Origin: UBA6522 sp965221035
GTDB lineage: Bacteria > Pseudomonadota > Gammaproteobacteria > Steroidobacterales > Rariloculaceae
Assembly: GCA_965221035.1 (NCBI GenBank)
Contig: OZ244860.1
Location: 310,001-374,000 of the forward strand
Direction: 5' to 3'
DNA: 64,000 nucleotides
A program made the translations under genes and the position numbers. Positions within the stretch are counted from its first letter, which is position 1, and every line of letters starts with the position of its first letter. Below are positions 1-8,304 of this stretch, piece after piece. The notes under the pieces were generated by a model. It was given only the letters and a program-made list of their open reading frames with translations, was not told the DNA's origin and made no database searches.

Positions 1-62
1 GATGGCGCTGTCGCCACCCAGAGCACGACCGAGGTCGCGCCGTTTGGAGCGTGGGCGCCGGC

Positions 63-890
63 ATGCCTGACGTTTCGGTCATTTTCAGTACCTACCGCCA
101 GCCGGAGTGGCTGGACAAGACCCTGTTCGGTTTCGCTCATCAGGTTCACCGGGACTTTGAAGTCGTCATTGCCGATGACGGCTCCGGCGAGGAGACGGCC
201 GAAGTCATCCGATCCGCCCGCGGACGCTCCGGGATGCGTATCGAGCATGTCTGGCAGGCGGACCAGGGCTTCCGAAAATGCCGGATACTGAACAAGGCCA
301 TACTCAAGGCCCGGGGCAGGTATCTGATCTTCACCGACGGGGATTGCATTCCGCATCCGGAGTTTGTCGCGCGACACGTTGAGCTGGCCGAACCGAAGCG
401 ATTCCTTTCAGGAGGCCTTGTGCGCCTGCCGTTGGGCCTGTCCCAGGACATTCGATTGGAAGATATCGATTCCGGTCGGTGTTTTTCCCCGTCCTGGTTG
501 CTGAGACGGGGAATGCCGTTCACCCACAAGCTGCTCAAGCTCGGCGCGGGACCGGGCTTCGGCGCGGTGCTGGACCACGTCTCGCCCACCACCGCCGGCT
601 GGAACGGTCACAACGCCTCGGGCTGGAAGGAAGACATCCTCCGCGCAAATGGATTCGATGAACGGATGGGGTACGGCGGAGAAGACCGGGAACTGGGAGA
701 ACGGCTGGAAAATGCCGGAGTCCGGGGCAAGCGAATCCGTCACCGCGTGACATGCCTGCACCTGGACCATCCGCGTGGCTACCGGAGCGCGCAAGCCCGC
801 GCGGCCAACCTGGCCATCCGGCGACAGACCCGACGTCAACGCCGGACGTGCACCCGGCACGGTATCGCTCAACTGCAGGTTGCGCCGTAG
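63..890 (+). CDS. Family 2 glycosyltransferase with galactosyltransferase-like C-terminus
   Basis: Predicted cytoplasmic or membrane-associated sugar transferase acting on a glycan such as LPS or capsule; the acceptor is unknown. The N-terminus has the GT-A start (FSTYRQPEW, residues 8-16), the nucleotide-sugar loop ADDGSGEET (about 38-45) and a metal-binding DGD in FTDGDCIPHPE (92-94). Near the end, GYGGEDRE matches the C-terminal galactosyltransferase signature. The basic tail looks like a membrane-facing end. I chose the ATG at 63; an in-frame GTG at 51 and an open frame to the window edge mean the true start could be earlier. No strong ribosome-binding site is visible. It converges on the DUF3604 gene with only 24 bases between them. 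Confidence 0.85.
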   Translation: MPDVSVIFSTYRQPEWLDKTLFGFAHQVHRDFEVVIADDGSGEETAEVIRSARGRSGMRIEHVWQADQGFRKCRILNKAILKARGRYLIFTDGDCIPHPEFVARHVELAEPKRFLSGGLVRLPLGLSQDIRLEDIDSGRCFSPSWLLRRGMPFTHKLLKLGAGPGFGAVLDHVSPTTAGWNGHNASGWKEDILRANGFDERMGYGGEDRELGERLENAGVRGKRIRHRVTCLHLDHPRGYRSAQARAANLAIRRQTRRQRRTCTRHGIAQLQVAP

Positions 891-914
891 CGGGCCTTGT
901 TGGTCACCTGAGGG

Positions 915-2783
915 TCAGGGCGAGTACCAGATGGGCGAGGAATAGGCCCGTTCCTGGATGGTTTCCGGATAGCCTTCAAAGGGCGGTTCACGCAGCGCGA
1001 CCGCGTCGTAGAGCGTGTGCCGCGGCGTCGGTATTTCTATTGCCCGGGCGTAGTAGAAAGACGGCCTGTCCGGGTCGAATTCCGGGTCCTCCCAGACCGC
1101 CGACAACCGTGTGGTGCCCATGGAGTTGGTATAGGTCGCGGTCGTGAGGTCGACGGTGTCGCCAACCGGCGGCACCCGCCCATCCATGTCCATCTCGCGC
1201 CTGTCCGACCATGCGACGTCATGGACGATTTCACGGGGCGTGCCGTCGGGGTCCAGCCAACCCTTCACGATCTGGATACGGTCCAGGTTGGCGCCGTCCG
1301 GATCCATGGCCGCTTCCACCAGGAACGTGATGCTCCGGCCGGTCGGTGCACGCGCCAGTTCGCCGCCCATGGGAACGCCGCCGCGGTAGCCCGTTTCCGC
1401 CAGGTCGTTGGCTTCCGCGTCTTCCGGCGTATACTCCCATCCGCCAAAGAAACGCAAGTGGATGCGCGGGCCGGAGGTGGCGTACACCTCCTTGCGGCGG
1501 AATGCGTCGAAGAGCGATTCGCGGGTATTCTCCTCGGCCCATACGCCCGCCAGGCCGGCGGCCTCGAAGTCCCGCCCGATCTTGTAGGTTCCCGGCTCGT
1601 TGCCGCCTTGCAAGGGCGCGGTTTTCGTCAGGGGCGTGCCTTCGACGGCCAATTTGCCGGTATAGGCGGCCTCGTCCGTTGTGGACAGTCCCGTGTGGAT
1701 GTCGCTTGAACCGATAAATCCGAACCTGTAAGGGTTGGCGCCGACCCTCGCCTCGATTTCCAGTCCGCGCAAAAGCGCCGCACGAGCGTATTCGGCGGAA
1801 TTCGGCGGGGGGATATCCACGCCCGGCAGCCGGGCCCGTTCGTAGACGCCGAAATCCGCGAACTCGTCGTCGGGCGACAGCGTCGGATGGGTCTCGGAGT
1901 CGCCCTTGGTCTGGGTGATCTCCATGATCGGCTCCCAGCGGATTCGCGTGCGGGCGTACTCGCCGCTGATGGGCCTTCCATCCGAATCCACCTCCTGGAA
2001 CATGCGTCCCGAACTGATGTTGGAATTGTGCGGAATCGCAAGGAAGGTAGCGCCGACAAGTCCGGACGTGCGCTCGAGCCACTGCCATAGGTCTTCCGGT
2101 CGCTCGCTCTGGAACGTGGAGTAGGGCAGGAACCGCTTGGCGACGTCGGCGCCTTCGCGCATGAGCACCACGCGATGAATGGAGGCGCCCCCCGGGAAAC
2201 CGCTCCATTCCCAGCCGATCAGGCTTGTGAACACGCCCGGCTCGTAATGCCGGTCGGCGATGTCGACGCTCCGCTCCCAGGTGGAGCGGATGATCGGCTC
2301 CAGGTTGATTTCGTCGAACGGTTCGTTGCGGTGCATGGAGCGGGCCAGCTCGACCAGCACCAGCCGTTCCTGGCCCGGCCCGCTGCCCATATCCAGCAGA
2401 CGGCGGCCGGTGGGTGTGTCCGTGACGCGCTCGTCCCCGCTGAAGAGCGCCGCGGTGATGCCCAGGTATTCGGCATGGTCGGCCACGACCAGGAAGTCCA
2501 GCGGGCGCTCCAGCTGGATCCTCCCGCCGAATCCGGGGTGGACGGCGGGCAGCCCCTTGGCGAAACGGAACGCCACGTCCGGGTCCGCCGCACGGTTCTG
2601 CATGGTGTAGGAATCGAATGAGAATGAGCTGTGCACGTGGGTGTCGCCGAAAAACACCTGCGTGTCGCGTCCGGTCTGGGCCATGGCGAGCGTGCCGTAC
2701 GATGTGCCGAAGATCAGCGCGATCACGCAGAATGTCTGGCGTGGAGTGGAACTCAAGCCGGAGATCCTGTTGCAAGTTGGCAT
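915..2783 (-). CDS. Secreted DUF3604 (PHP-like) protein
   Basis: 622-residue member of the DUF3604 family, whose members resemble metal-dependent PHP hydrolases; no reaction is established for this one. A Sec-type signal peptide spans about residues 1-36, so it is probably periplasmic. Metal-site candidates are FFGDTHVHSSFS (HVH at 49-51), VVADHAEYLG (102-103), AIPHNSN, and GSSDIHTGLS in the second half. The length matches complete family members. A strong GGAGGA ribosome-binding site lies five bases upstream of the ATG. It is followed upstream, on the same strand, by the lipoyl-domain gene after a 69-base gap, so it may be the last gene of the E1 operon that starts at 5088. The substrate is unknown. 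Confidence 0.9.
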   Translation of the reverse strand: MPTCNRISGLSSTPRQTFCVIALIFGTSYGTLAMAQTGRDTQVFFGDTHVHSSFSFDSYTMQNRAADPDVAFRFAKGLPAVHPGFGGRIQLERPLDFLVVADHAEYLGITAALFSGDERVTDTPTGRRLLDMGSGPGQERLVLVELARSMHRNEPFDEINLEPIIRSTWERSVDIADRHYEPGVFTSLIGWEWSGFPGGASIHRVVLMREGADVAKRFLPYSTFQSERPEDLWQWLERTSGLVGATFLAIPHNSNISSGRMFQEVDSDGRPISGEYARTRIRWEPIMEITQTKGDSETHPTLSPDDEFADFGVYERARLPGVDIPPPNSAEYARAALLRGLEIEARVGANPYRFGFIGSSDIHTGLSTTDEAAYTGKLAVEGTPLTKTAPLQGGNEPGTYKIGRDFEAAGLAGVWAEENTRESLFDAFRRKEVYATSGPRIHLRFFGGWEYTPEDAEANDLAETGYRGGVPMGGELARAPTGRSITFLVEAAMDPDGANLDRIQIVKGWLDPDGTPREIVHDVAWSDRREMDMDGRVPPVGDTVDLTTATYTNSMGTTRLSAVWEDPEFDPDRPSFYYARAIEIPTPRHTLYDAVALREPPFEGYPETIQERAYSSPIWYSP

Positions 2784-2852
2784 TTCTTCCTCCGCTTCAG
2801 CGCGCCGGAGCAGGGGTCCACTACGCCCGGTGCTGCATGGCGCGCTTTCTCC

Positions 2853-3095
2853 CTACGAATCGGTTTCCACCAGGCAGACCGCCTCGCCGACCTCGGCGTC
2901 TTCGTCCTCGCCGACGTAAATCTCCACCAGCGTACCATCGCCTGGAGCCTCCACTTCCTGGGCCACCTTCTCCGTCTCGATTTCGTAGAGCGGTTCGCCC
3001 TTGCGGAAGGATTCCCCCGGCTGCTTGAACCACTTGATGATCGTGGCTTCCTCCATATTCATGCCCACGGACGCAAGCTTGAGTTTGACACGCAT
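2853..3095 (-). CDS. Stand-alone lipoyl (biotin/lipoyl attachment) domain protein
   Basis: 80-residue protein made of a single lipoyl domain. The lysine in EIETEKV (Lys43) sits where lipoate is attached in E2 subunits; upstream and downstream beta-strands (KLASVGMNMEEATI, GDGTLVEIYVGEDEDAEVG) complete the flattened barrel. It lacks the subunit-binding and acyltransferase domains of a true E2. It lies 24 bases downstream of the E1 beta gene on the same strand, so it probably carries the acyl or aldehyde unit for that E1 pair. The catalytic E2 domain would have to come from elsewhere, for example the E2 at 41181. A biotin-carrier role is less likely because the MKM biotinylation motif is absent. 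Confidence 0.88.
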   Translation of the reverse strand: MRVKLKLASVGMNMEEATIIKWFKQPGESFRKGEPLYEIETEKVAQEVEAPGDGTLVEIYVGEDEDAEVGEAVCLVETDS

Positions 3096-3119
3096 GGTTT
3101 TTGCAGGTGCTCCCTTACG

Positions 3120-4091
3120 TCAGTTGTGAACAAGGGCCGAGGCTGCTTCCGCGATCCGCTCGGGGTTCGGCAAGAGGGGCCGCTCCACGTTGGGCGCATA
3201 GGGCATCGCCACATTGGGTACGGTCACGCGCTTGATCGGCGCCTTGAGCGAATGAAATGCCTCGTCGGCCATCACCGCCGCGATATGGCTGGCGGCGCCG
3301 CACCGGTCGCGCGCCTCGTCCACCACCACCAATCGACCTGTCCTGGCTACCGACTCGCTGATCGCGCGCGTATCCAGCGGCACCAGCGTTCGGCAGTCGA
3401 TGACCTCCGCCTCGATCCCGTCCGCCGCCAGCGCTTTCGTCGCGCGCAACGTGGGCTGCATCATCGCGCCGACGCTCACCAGCGTCACGTCGGTGCCGCT
3501 CCTGCGGATGGCGGCCCGGCCAAGGGGCACCAGGTGATCGTCGTCCGGGACGTCGCCGCGCGTGCCGCCGCGACCGCCGGCTTCGAGATAGAATGTCGGG
3601 TTGTCGCCACGAATGGCCGATTTCAACAGGCCGGCGGCGTCGGCCGGTGTCGAGGGAACGGCCACGTTCACGCCGCCCAGGTTCATCAACGCGGGGTAGG
3701 GTGTGTCGGAATGTTGCGCCGCCGTGGAACGTCCTCCGCCGTATCCCGCGATCACGGTGATCGGCAGCTTGATCTGGCCGCCGGTCATGAGCCGGAGTTT
3801 GGCCATCTGGTTGGCGATGGCATCGAAGCCGGTGTAGATGAAGTTGGAGAACATCATGTGGAGGATCACGCGGTAGCCGGCCGCCGCCGCGCCCACCGCC
3901 ATGCCGGTCAGCGTGGCCTCGCAGATCGGCGTGTTGCGGACCCGTTCCGGTCCGAACCGGTCCCGCAACCCCAGGGTGTCGCCGAACATGCTGATTTCCA
4001 CGTCTTCGCCGAACAGTATGACGCGACGGTCCCGTTCCATCTCTTCGGACAGCGCATCGTTGATGGCCTGAATCAGTCTTTTACGCGCCAT
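3120..4091 (-). CDS. 2-oxoacid dehydrogenase E1 component, beta subunit (first pair)
   Basis: Beta subunit of a heterotetrameric ThDP-dependent E1 of the pyruvate/acetoin/branched-chain type, cytoplasmic. The 323 residues match the usual beta-subunit size. Visible landmarks are the start RLIQAINDALSEEMERD, GEDVE (29-32), the ThDP-activating glutamate in PICEATLTGMAVG (Glu58), and the transketolase C-terminal block VTLVSVGAMMQPTLRA. It follows E1 alpha by 13 bases and precedes the lipoyl-domain gene by 24, so the three are one operon. Which 2-oxoacid or ketone it uses cannot be read from sequence; two further E1 beta paralogues lie at 38117 and 40185. Confidence 0.92.
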   Translation of the reverse strand: MARKRLIQAINDALSEEMERDRRVILFGEDVEISMFGDTLGLRDRFGPERVRNTPICEATLTGMAVGAAAAGYRVILHMMFSNFIYTGFDAIANQMAKLRLMTGGQIKLPITVIAGYGGGRSTAAQHSDTPYPALMNLGGVNVAVPSTPADAAGLLKSAIRGDNPTFYLEAGGRGGTRGDVPDDDHLVPLGRAAIRRSGTDVTLVSVGAMMQPTLRATKALAADGIEAEVIDCRTLVPLDTRAISESVARTGRLVVVDEARDRCGAASHIAAVMADEAFHSLKAPIKRVTVPNVAMPYAPNVERPLLPNPERIAEAASALVHN

Positions 4092-4104
4092 GGTGCGTGA
4101 ACCG

Positions 4105-5088
4105 TCAGGGCGACTGGTTGAAAAACATCAGTTCGTTGACCGCGTCGGGTTGCGGCACCGGACTTTCGTCCGCAAACGCGCAGGCTGACTCGACGGTTTC
4201 CAGAATCTCCCGATCCATCTCTTCAACGTCGTCGTCGGCCAAATCGCCGCTGTCCACAAGGGACCGCGCAAGCCGGTCGATGGGGTCCCGCTGCCGCCAC
4301 TGTTCGATCTCGCTGTCTTCCCGGTACGTGCCCTGGAGCCAGTGGATTTCGCCTTCATTGTGCCCGTGGGTGCGATACGTCGTCGCCAGGATGAAGGATG
4401 GCCCGTCGCCACGGCGCGCCTGTTCGACCGCTCTCGCCGCCGCCTGCCAGACGGCGATGGCGTCGTTCCCGTCCACGCGCTCGCTCGGGATGCCGAACGC
4501 CCCGGGCCGGTCGGCGATGTCGCCGGCGGTCACGGTTTCTGATGGCGAGAACTCGGAGAAGCCGTTGTGCTCGCAGACCAGCACCAGGGGCAGGTTCCAC
4601 AGCGCGCCGACATTGAGCGCCTCCATGAACACGCCCTGGTTGGCGGCGCCATCGCCGAAAAAGCACACGGCCACCTGTTTCTTCCCTTCCAGCTGGGCGG
4701 CGAGCGCGGCGCCCACGGAAATTCCGATGCCGCCGCCCACGATGCCGTTGGCGCCGATGATGCCCTTGGAAAAGTCGGCCACGTGCATGGAGCCGCCCAT
4801 GCCACCGCAGATGCCCGTCTCCTTGGCGTGAATCTCGGCGATCATCGCCTTCGGGTCTCCTCCCTTGGCAAGAAAATGCCCGTGTCCACGATGCGTGCTG
4901 GCAATCCAGTCGTCGTCGTCCAGATGTGCGCACACGCCGGCGGCAACGGCTTCCTGCCCGATGTACAGGTGCACGCCGCCCGGCAGCTTGCCGGCGTGGA
5001 AATCGTCTCTGAGGCGTTCTTCCACGCGGCGGATCAGCAGCATGGATCGCAGCAGCTCCGAGAGTTGTCCGGTCGAGGGATTCGGCAC
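4105..5088 (-). CDS. 2-oxoacid dehydrogenase E1 component, alpha subunit (first pair)
   Basis: Alpha subunit of the same E1, binding thiamine diphosphate. The GDG-X27-N signature is present: FFGDGAANQG (145-147) and the Asn in CEHNGF (175). HRGHGHFLAKG (66-76) is the conserved phosphate-contact region. The gene appears to start with GTG at 5088 behind a weak AAGG. The sequence AATGTACAACAA lies 27 bases upstream of the start (5115-5126) and is shared with other catabolic operons in the window. First gene of the operon alpha - beta - lipoyl domain, possibly continuing into DUF3604. The acetoin dehydrogenase family is as likely as a 2-oxoacid dehydrogenase. Confidence 0.92.
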   Translation of the reverse strand: MPNPSTGQLSELLRSMLLIRRVEERLRDDFHAGKLPGGVHLYIGQEAVAAGVCAHLDDDDWIASTHRGHGHFLAKGGDPKAMIAEIHAKETGICGGMGGSMHVADFSKGIIGANGIVGGGIGISVGAALAAQLEGKKQVAVCFFGDGAANQGVFMEALNVGALWNLPLVLVCEHNGFSEFSPSETVTAGDIADRPGAFGIPSERVDGNDAIAVWQAAARAVEQARRGDGPSFILATTYRTHGHNEGEIHWLQGTYREDSEIEQWRQRDPIDRLARSLVDSGDLADDDVEEMDREILETVESACAFADESPVPQPDAVNELMFFNQSP

Positions 5089-5469
5089 GATCTGAACCTT
5101 CTTCAGTCAGGCGTAATGTACAACAAAATTCGGGTTAACGCGCGAAACAGGGGCATGGGATGCCAAATTGTTCTGCAATTGCTGGTGGACTGCAGGCGAG
5201 AAACGAATTGCCGGACGGTGGCGACATCCAATTGGGTCACTCGCGAAGGCGCGGAACTGGTAGCGATGGGCATCGCAGAGTGGCATGATACGCCTGCCGC
5301 TGCAGCCGTGACCACAGTCACTATCCTTGGACAGCGCCTCTGCCGATAAAATCGCGAAGACCCACATCACCGAGATCTTCAAGCGACGTTGTCTCCACAG
5401 TGTGCGAAGCCTGTGATCGTCGTGGACCGGGTGGGTAGCAAGGCAAAGTCAGCGAAGGAGACCGGTTCC
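5089..5469. other. Divergent intergenic region with operator-like site
   Basis: Non-coding stretch between the leftward E1 operon and the rightward toxin-antitoxin genes. It contains the exact AATGTACAACAA element (5115-5126) and a weaker TTGTTCTGCA (5168-5177), whose centres are 52 bases apart. AAGGAG at 5455-5460 serves the rightward gene. I see no convincing complete sigma-70 promoter and no RNA gene. Confidence 0.6.
5115..5126. promoter_or_regulatory. Operator-like element AATGTACAACAA upstream of E1 operon
   Basis: Exact 12-base copy of an element found identically at 8186, 33697 and 42365. Its core TGT-ACA-ACA is a TGT-N3-ACA palindrome, the form bound by many GntR/FCD regulators. It sits 27 bases before the GTG of E1 alpha, a position suited to repression. 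TTGTTCTGCA at 5168-5177 resembles the second sites upstream of two TonB receptors with one mismatch. Binding is inferred. Confidence 0.6.
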
Positions 5470-6465
5470 ATGAAGCAGCAAGATCCTCTGTTGAAAATTC
5501 GCTTTGATGGTGATGCCGTTGGGCCGGGCACGATCCCCGTGCTCCAGCTGGTTCGTTTCTTGTCTCAGATGAACAAGGCATTGCAGCGGGTCAGTCTTGT
5601 GCTTCGTGGAGAGGCCGAGAGCCGGCGCAAGGGGAGACCACCGAGAATCGTCCATGACGACGTGAACCTGGAACTCGTATCGCTGGAGCCCGGAAGCCCG
5701 GCGGCGGTTCTCGGCTTTGAGCGCAGCGGGCCGGATCCGCAGCTCCCCGGCATGGATGCAGGGGAGGAGATCCTGCAAAAGGCGATTGACGGCTTGACGG
5801 CGGTTCAAGCTGACGGCAACACTGGTCCCTTGCCCGCTGGCTACGACGCTGGCGTCCTGATGGCGTGGCGTGATGCAGGGAAAGTGCTTGGGCAAGGGAT
5901 TGACAGGGTATCTTTCAGGCTGGGAAGCTGGAACAACATTATCGAGGCATCCCTGACACCGAGCGGGCTGACCCGGATTCGCGAGCGAATCCAGGTGCCG
6001 GAAGTGAATGTTCGTACGATTGAAGGACGGTTGCTCATGGCCGATTTCAAGGAACAAGGTACCCGCTGCCGCGTTCATCCCTCAACTGGAGATCCTGTCC
6101 TCTGCCAATTCGACGACGTCCACAGAGATGAGGTTCTCGAAAATATTCTCGGATATGTTCGTGTGGTGGGCGAGGCAACTGAGGATCCATCGACTGGCAA
6201 GATAACCAGTATCAGAATTCATGATATCGAGCCCTTGGACGACAAGAATGAAGAGGGCATCAATCTACTGCCCAAGGGAACCGCGGTTGGCGCGTCATTT
6301 TGGGCGACACCGACTTTGGACGAGCTAGCTGATCTTCAGAATGTAAAGCCGTTGGAAACGGCTCAGCAGCTATTCGGAACATGGCCCGGTGACGAGAATG
6401 ACGGATTCGAAGCGACGATAATCGAGTTGCGGGACGCTCGTAACGGATCTGGCAGTCGACAATGA
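5470..6465 (+). CDS. Uncharacterised protein translationally coupled to a PIN toxin (candidate non-standard antitoxin)
   Basis: 331-residue soluble protein with no signal peptide or membrane segment and no domain I recognise. The ATG at 5470 is chosen because AAGGAG ends nine bases upstream; a longer frame from 5389 lacks such a site. Its last codon overlaps the start of the PIN-domain gene (ATGA), the arrangement of antitoxin-toxin pairs, but it is four times longer than a usual VapB and shows no ribbon-helix-helix, AbrB or Phd signature. The middle part is rich in beta-prone, charged sequence (VNVRTIEGRLLMADFKEQG), resembling a small barrel or OB-like fold, but this is a weak impression. 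Base composition is more AT-rich than the neighbouring catabolic genes, suggesting transfer. Confidence 0.75.
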   Translation: MKQQDPLLKIRFDGDAVGPGTIPVLQLVRFLSQMNKALQRVSLVLRGEAESRRKGRPPRIVHDDVNLELVSLEPGSPAAVLGFERSGPDPQLPGMDAGEEILQKAIDGLTAVQADGNTGPLPAGYDAGVLMAWRDAGKVLGQGIDRVSFRLGSWNNIIEASLTPSGLTRIRERIQVPEVNVRTIEGRLLMADFKEQGTRCRVHPSTGDPVLCQFDDVHRDEVLENILGYVRVVGEATEDPSTGKITSIRIHDIEPLDDKNEEGINLLPKGTAVGASFWATPTLDELADLQNVKPLETAQQLFGTWPGDENDGFEATIIELRDARNGSGSRQ

Positions 6466-6887
6466 CACCAGTCCGTGTGCTGCTGGACACGAATGTCGTG
6501 TCGTATTTGTTGCGTGGAGGCCAAGAAGCGCAGTCCTATGCTCCCCATGTGGAGAACCGTCTGCTCGCGATCTCCTTCATCACGGTTGGCGAACTGTATT
6601 TTGGCGCCGAGAAGGCGAAGTGGGGCGATACGAAACGAAGGAAACTTGAAGTAACTCTTCGTCAATTCGTAGTGGTTCCCTACGACAACGATACGGCCCG
6701 CTGCTATGGTCGTCTGGTAGCAGAGCGAAGGCGTGGCGGTAGGCCCATTTCACAAAATGACGCCTGGATAGCGGCATGTGCTGTGCGACATGAAATTCCA
6801 TTGATCACACATAACGCCAGAGATTTCTCCAGGATATCTGGTTTGCAGGTAATCACAGAATACCTTCCAAGGAATCATGGCGGATAA
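6462..6887 (+). CDS. VapC-family PIN-domain ribonuclease toxin
   Basis: 141-residue PIN-domain protein, the size of VapC toxins, which cleave RNA with a Mg2+/Mn2+ site. Acidic residues of the active site are visible: Asp9 in LLDTNVVSY, Glu44 in TVGELYFG, Asp100 in SQNDAWIAACA, and the aspartate of HNARDF. The ATG overlaps the stop of the 331-aa gene upstream by four bases, implying coupled translation. A broken HicB-like frame begins inside its last codons. It is intact as far as can be seen, so an antitoxin should be needed; the upstream gene is the only candidate. Confidence 0.88.
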   Translation: MTPVRVLLDTNVVSYLLRGGQEAQSYAPHVENRLLAISFITVGELYFGAEKAKWGDTKRRKLEVTLRQFVVVPYDNDTARCYGRLVAERRRGGRPISQNDAWIAACAVRHEIPLITHNARDFSRISGLQVITEYLPRNHGG

Positions 6888-7079
6888 CGGACAGGTATTC
6901 TGCATGTTTCAAGTGCACGATATCGTCCTCCACTGGAGCAACGAGGATCAAGCCATCATTGCCGAAGTAACTGATCTCCAGAGTGCATGGCGTACGGTGG
7001 CAGCCAAGCGGATACCATAAGCAGCATCACCGCAGCGATCAAGCTATGGATAGATGCCGCAGGGGAATTCAGTAATTGA
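6877..7079 (+). pseudogene. Frameshifted HicB-like antitoxin remnant
   Basis: A 47-codon frame (6877-7020) encodes DIVLHWSNEDQAIIAEVTDL, which matches the start of HicB antitoxins (WSxEDQAFxAEVPEL). The following helix appears in another frame: ITAAIKLWIDAAGEF (7026-7070) matches the HicB AIxLWIxxA segment, ending at TGA 7077-7079. The glycine-cysteine centre between them is missing, so a small deletion or frameshift broke the gene. No HicA and no C-terminal DNA-binding domain follows. An AAGGA precedes the ATG, which overlaps the end of the PIN gene. Probably a decayed second toxin-antitoxin module in the same island. Confidence 0.6.
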
Positions 7080-7096
7080 TCTGCCCACAATCACCT

Positions 7097-8068
7097 TTAG
7101 TCACAACCAACATGCGAGCGGATGAACGCCGCTCCCCTCCGGGTGACCAGATGGGCTTCGGGAACCTCCTGTGCATTGTGAAAGCCATGCCAGAGCCCGT
7201 CCCATACGTCCAGGGTCACGTCCGCGCCGGCACTGCGGGCGCGCTGTGCGAGAAGGACCGCGTCGGACAGGAGTATTTCCCGTGTTCCGGCGTCCACGAG
7301 CAAGGGTGGCAGTCCTCGCAGGTCTCCGTAAACGGGTGAAATGGTCGGTTCGCGCTTGTCGGCCGAGCCCGCGTACATGTCCGCGAGCGCTGCCATGTCG
7401 CTGCTTCCCAGGACGTGGTCGTGGGGCGCGTTGACCCGGTAGCTGTCGCCGCTGAGCGTCAGGTCCGCCCACGGTGCCATGCCGTAGATGGCACCGGGCA
7501 GGGGGATGTTCCGCTCACGCGCCGCAAGCGCCATGGCCACGACGATGCCGCCGCCAGCCGAGAGTCCGGACCAGGCGATGTGGCGGGGCGCGTAGCCTTG
7601 TTCCAATAGCCATTGGTGGGCCCGGAGGCAGTCTTCCAGCGCGGCCGGCCAGGGGTTTTCCGGCGCCCGTCCGTATTCGACGGACAGTACCGGCAGCCTT
7701 GCGGCGCGGCCCAGCCGCAGTGGATGTTCGATCACCCGCGCCGCTTCGCCGGCGACATATCCGCCTCCATGCGCATAGACGAGCACGCGCTCGGTATCGT
7801 CCTGCCGCGCCGACGTGATCCAGTATGAACGGGCGCCGTTGGTGTCTACGGCCTCGAATTCGAAATCGGTGCCTTCGTCGCGTACGGACTGGCTGCGTGC
7901 GTCGGCGATCCGGTTGATCCGCTGGCGGGCGCTCCGGTAGTCGGCGAGATCGCCGAGCATGTCGTCGCCGGCGCGCAATATCGCCTGGGCGGGCTCGCTG
8001 AGATGCTCGGGAGGAGGGAGGGGGGCGCTCCCGGCTCGATTCGCGTCCGCTTGGGATTGGTTCATCAA
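7097..8068 (-). CDS. Alpha/beta hydrolase, hormone-sensitive-lipase type
   Basis: 323-residue esterase or lipase of the HSL (bacterial family IV) group, probably cytoplasmic as no signal peptide is seen. The oxyanion-hole motif HGGG is at 100-103, the nucleophile elbow GLSAG at 168-172 (Ser170), the family motif EYGRAPENPWPAALED just before it, an acid in DAGTREILLSD and the histidine in LWHGFH near the end. The substrate is unknown; a small ester is expected. It diverges from the aminotransferase gene, and their 236-base shared region contains AATGTACAACAA (8186-8197), 118 bases from this start. Confidence 0.9.
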   Translation of the reverse strand: MMNQSQADANRAGSAPLPPPEHLSEPAQAILRAGDDMLGDLADYRSARQRINRIADARSQSVRDEGTDFEFEAVDTNGARSYWITSARQDDTERVLVYAHGGGYVAGEAARVIEHPLRLGRAARLPVLSVEYGRAPENPWPAALEDCLRAHQWLLEQGYAPRHIAWSGLSAGGGIVVAMALAARERNIPLPGAIYGMAPWADLTLSGDSYRVNAPHDHVLGSSDMAALADMYAGSADKREPTISPVYGDLRGLPPLLVDAGTREILLSDAVLLAQRARSAGADVTLDVWDGLWHGFHNAQEVPEAHLVTRRGAAFIRSHVGCD

Positions 8069-8185
8069 GTGGCTCCTGAACGTTGAACAGATAGCTTGCG
8101 AGAATTTTGCTTAAATTGTAGAAATATCTACTTTATCAATTGGTTATATGAATGGTCTACATGGCGAGGTTGAGACGCGACGAAA

Positions 8186-8197
8186 AATGTACAACAA
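8186..8197. promoter_or_regulatory. Operator-like element AATGTACAACAA between esterase and aminotransferase
   Basis: Second exact copy of the 12-base element, lying nearly midway between two divergent genes (about 108 bases from one start and 118 from the other). The flank continues as AATTGG, as in the copy at 42365 (AATTCC). It could control both genes. The region around it (8105-8165) is AT-rich, as expected of promoters, but I could not pick hexamers with confidence. Confidence 0.6.
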
Positions 8198-8304
8198 TTG
8201 GCGGGAGGTGACTAACAATGGCCACGCACATGGGCAGGGTCCGGTCGCCACGATCCAATGAACGACTTTCCGACATCAATGGGCATTAAGCGGGAGCGGC
8301 ATCC

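Noticed and set aside
2..70. End of an upstream gene overlapping the glycosyltransferase start
   Set aside because: A frame ends at 68-70, but only 22 very Arg-rich codons are visible and nothing identifies it.
1231..2775. 514-codon frame on the same strand as DUF3604
   Set aside because: Out-of-frame shadow with extreme Arg/Gly/Pro content; the DUF3604 frame has motifs, signal peptide and ribosome-binding site.
2631..4100. 489-codon plus-strand open frame
   Set aside because: It lies antisense to the lipoyl-domain and E1 beta genes, whose protein families are unmistakable. The long frame is a GC-rich mirror effect with arginine/histidine-rich, non-protein-like sequence.
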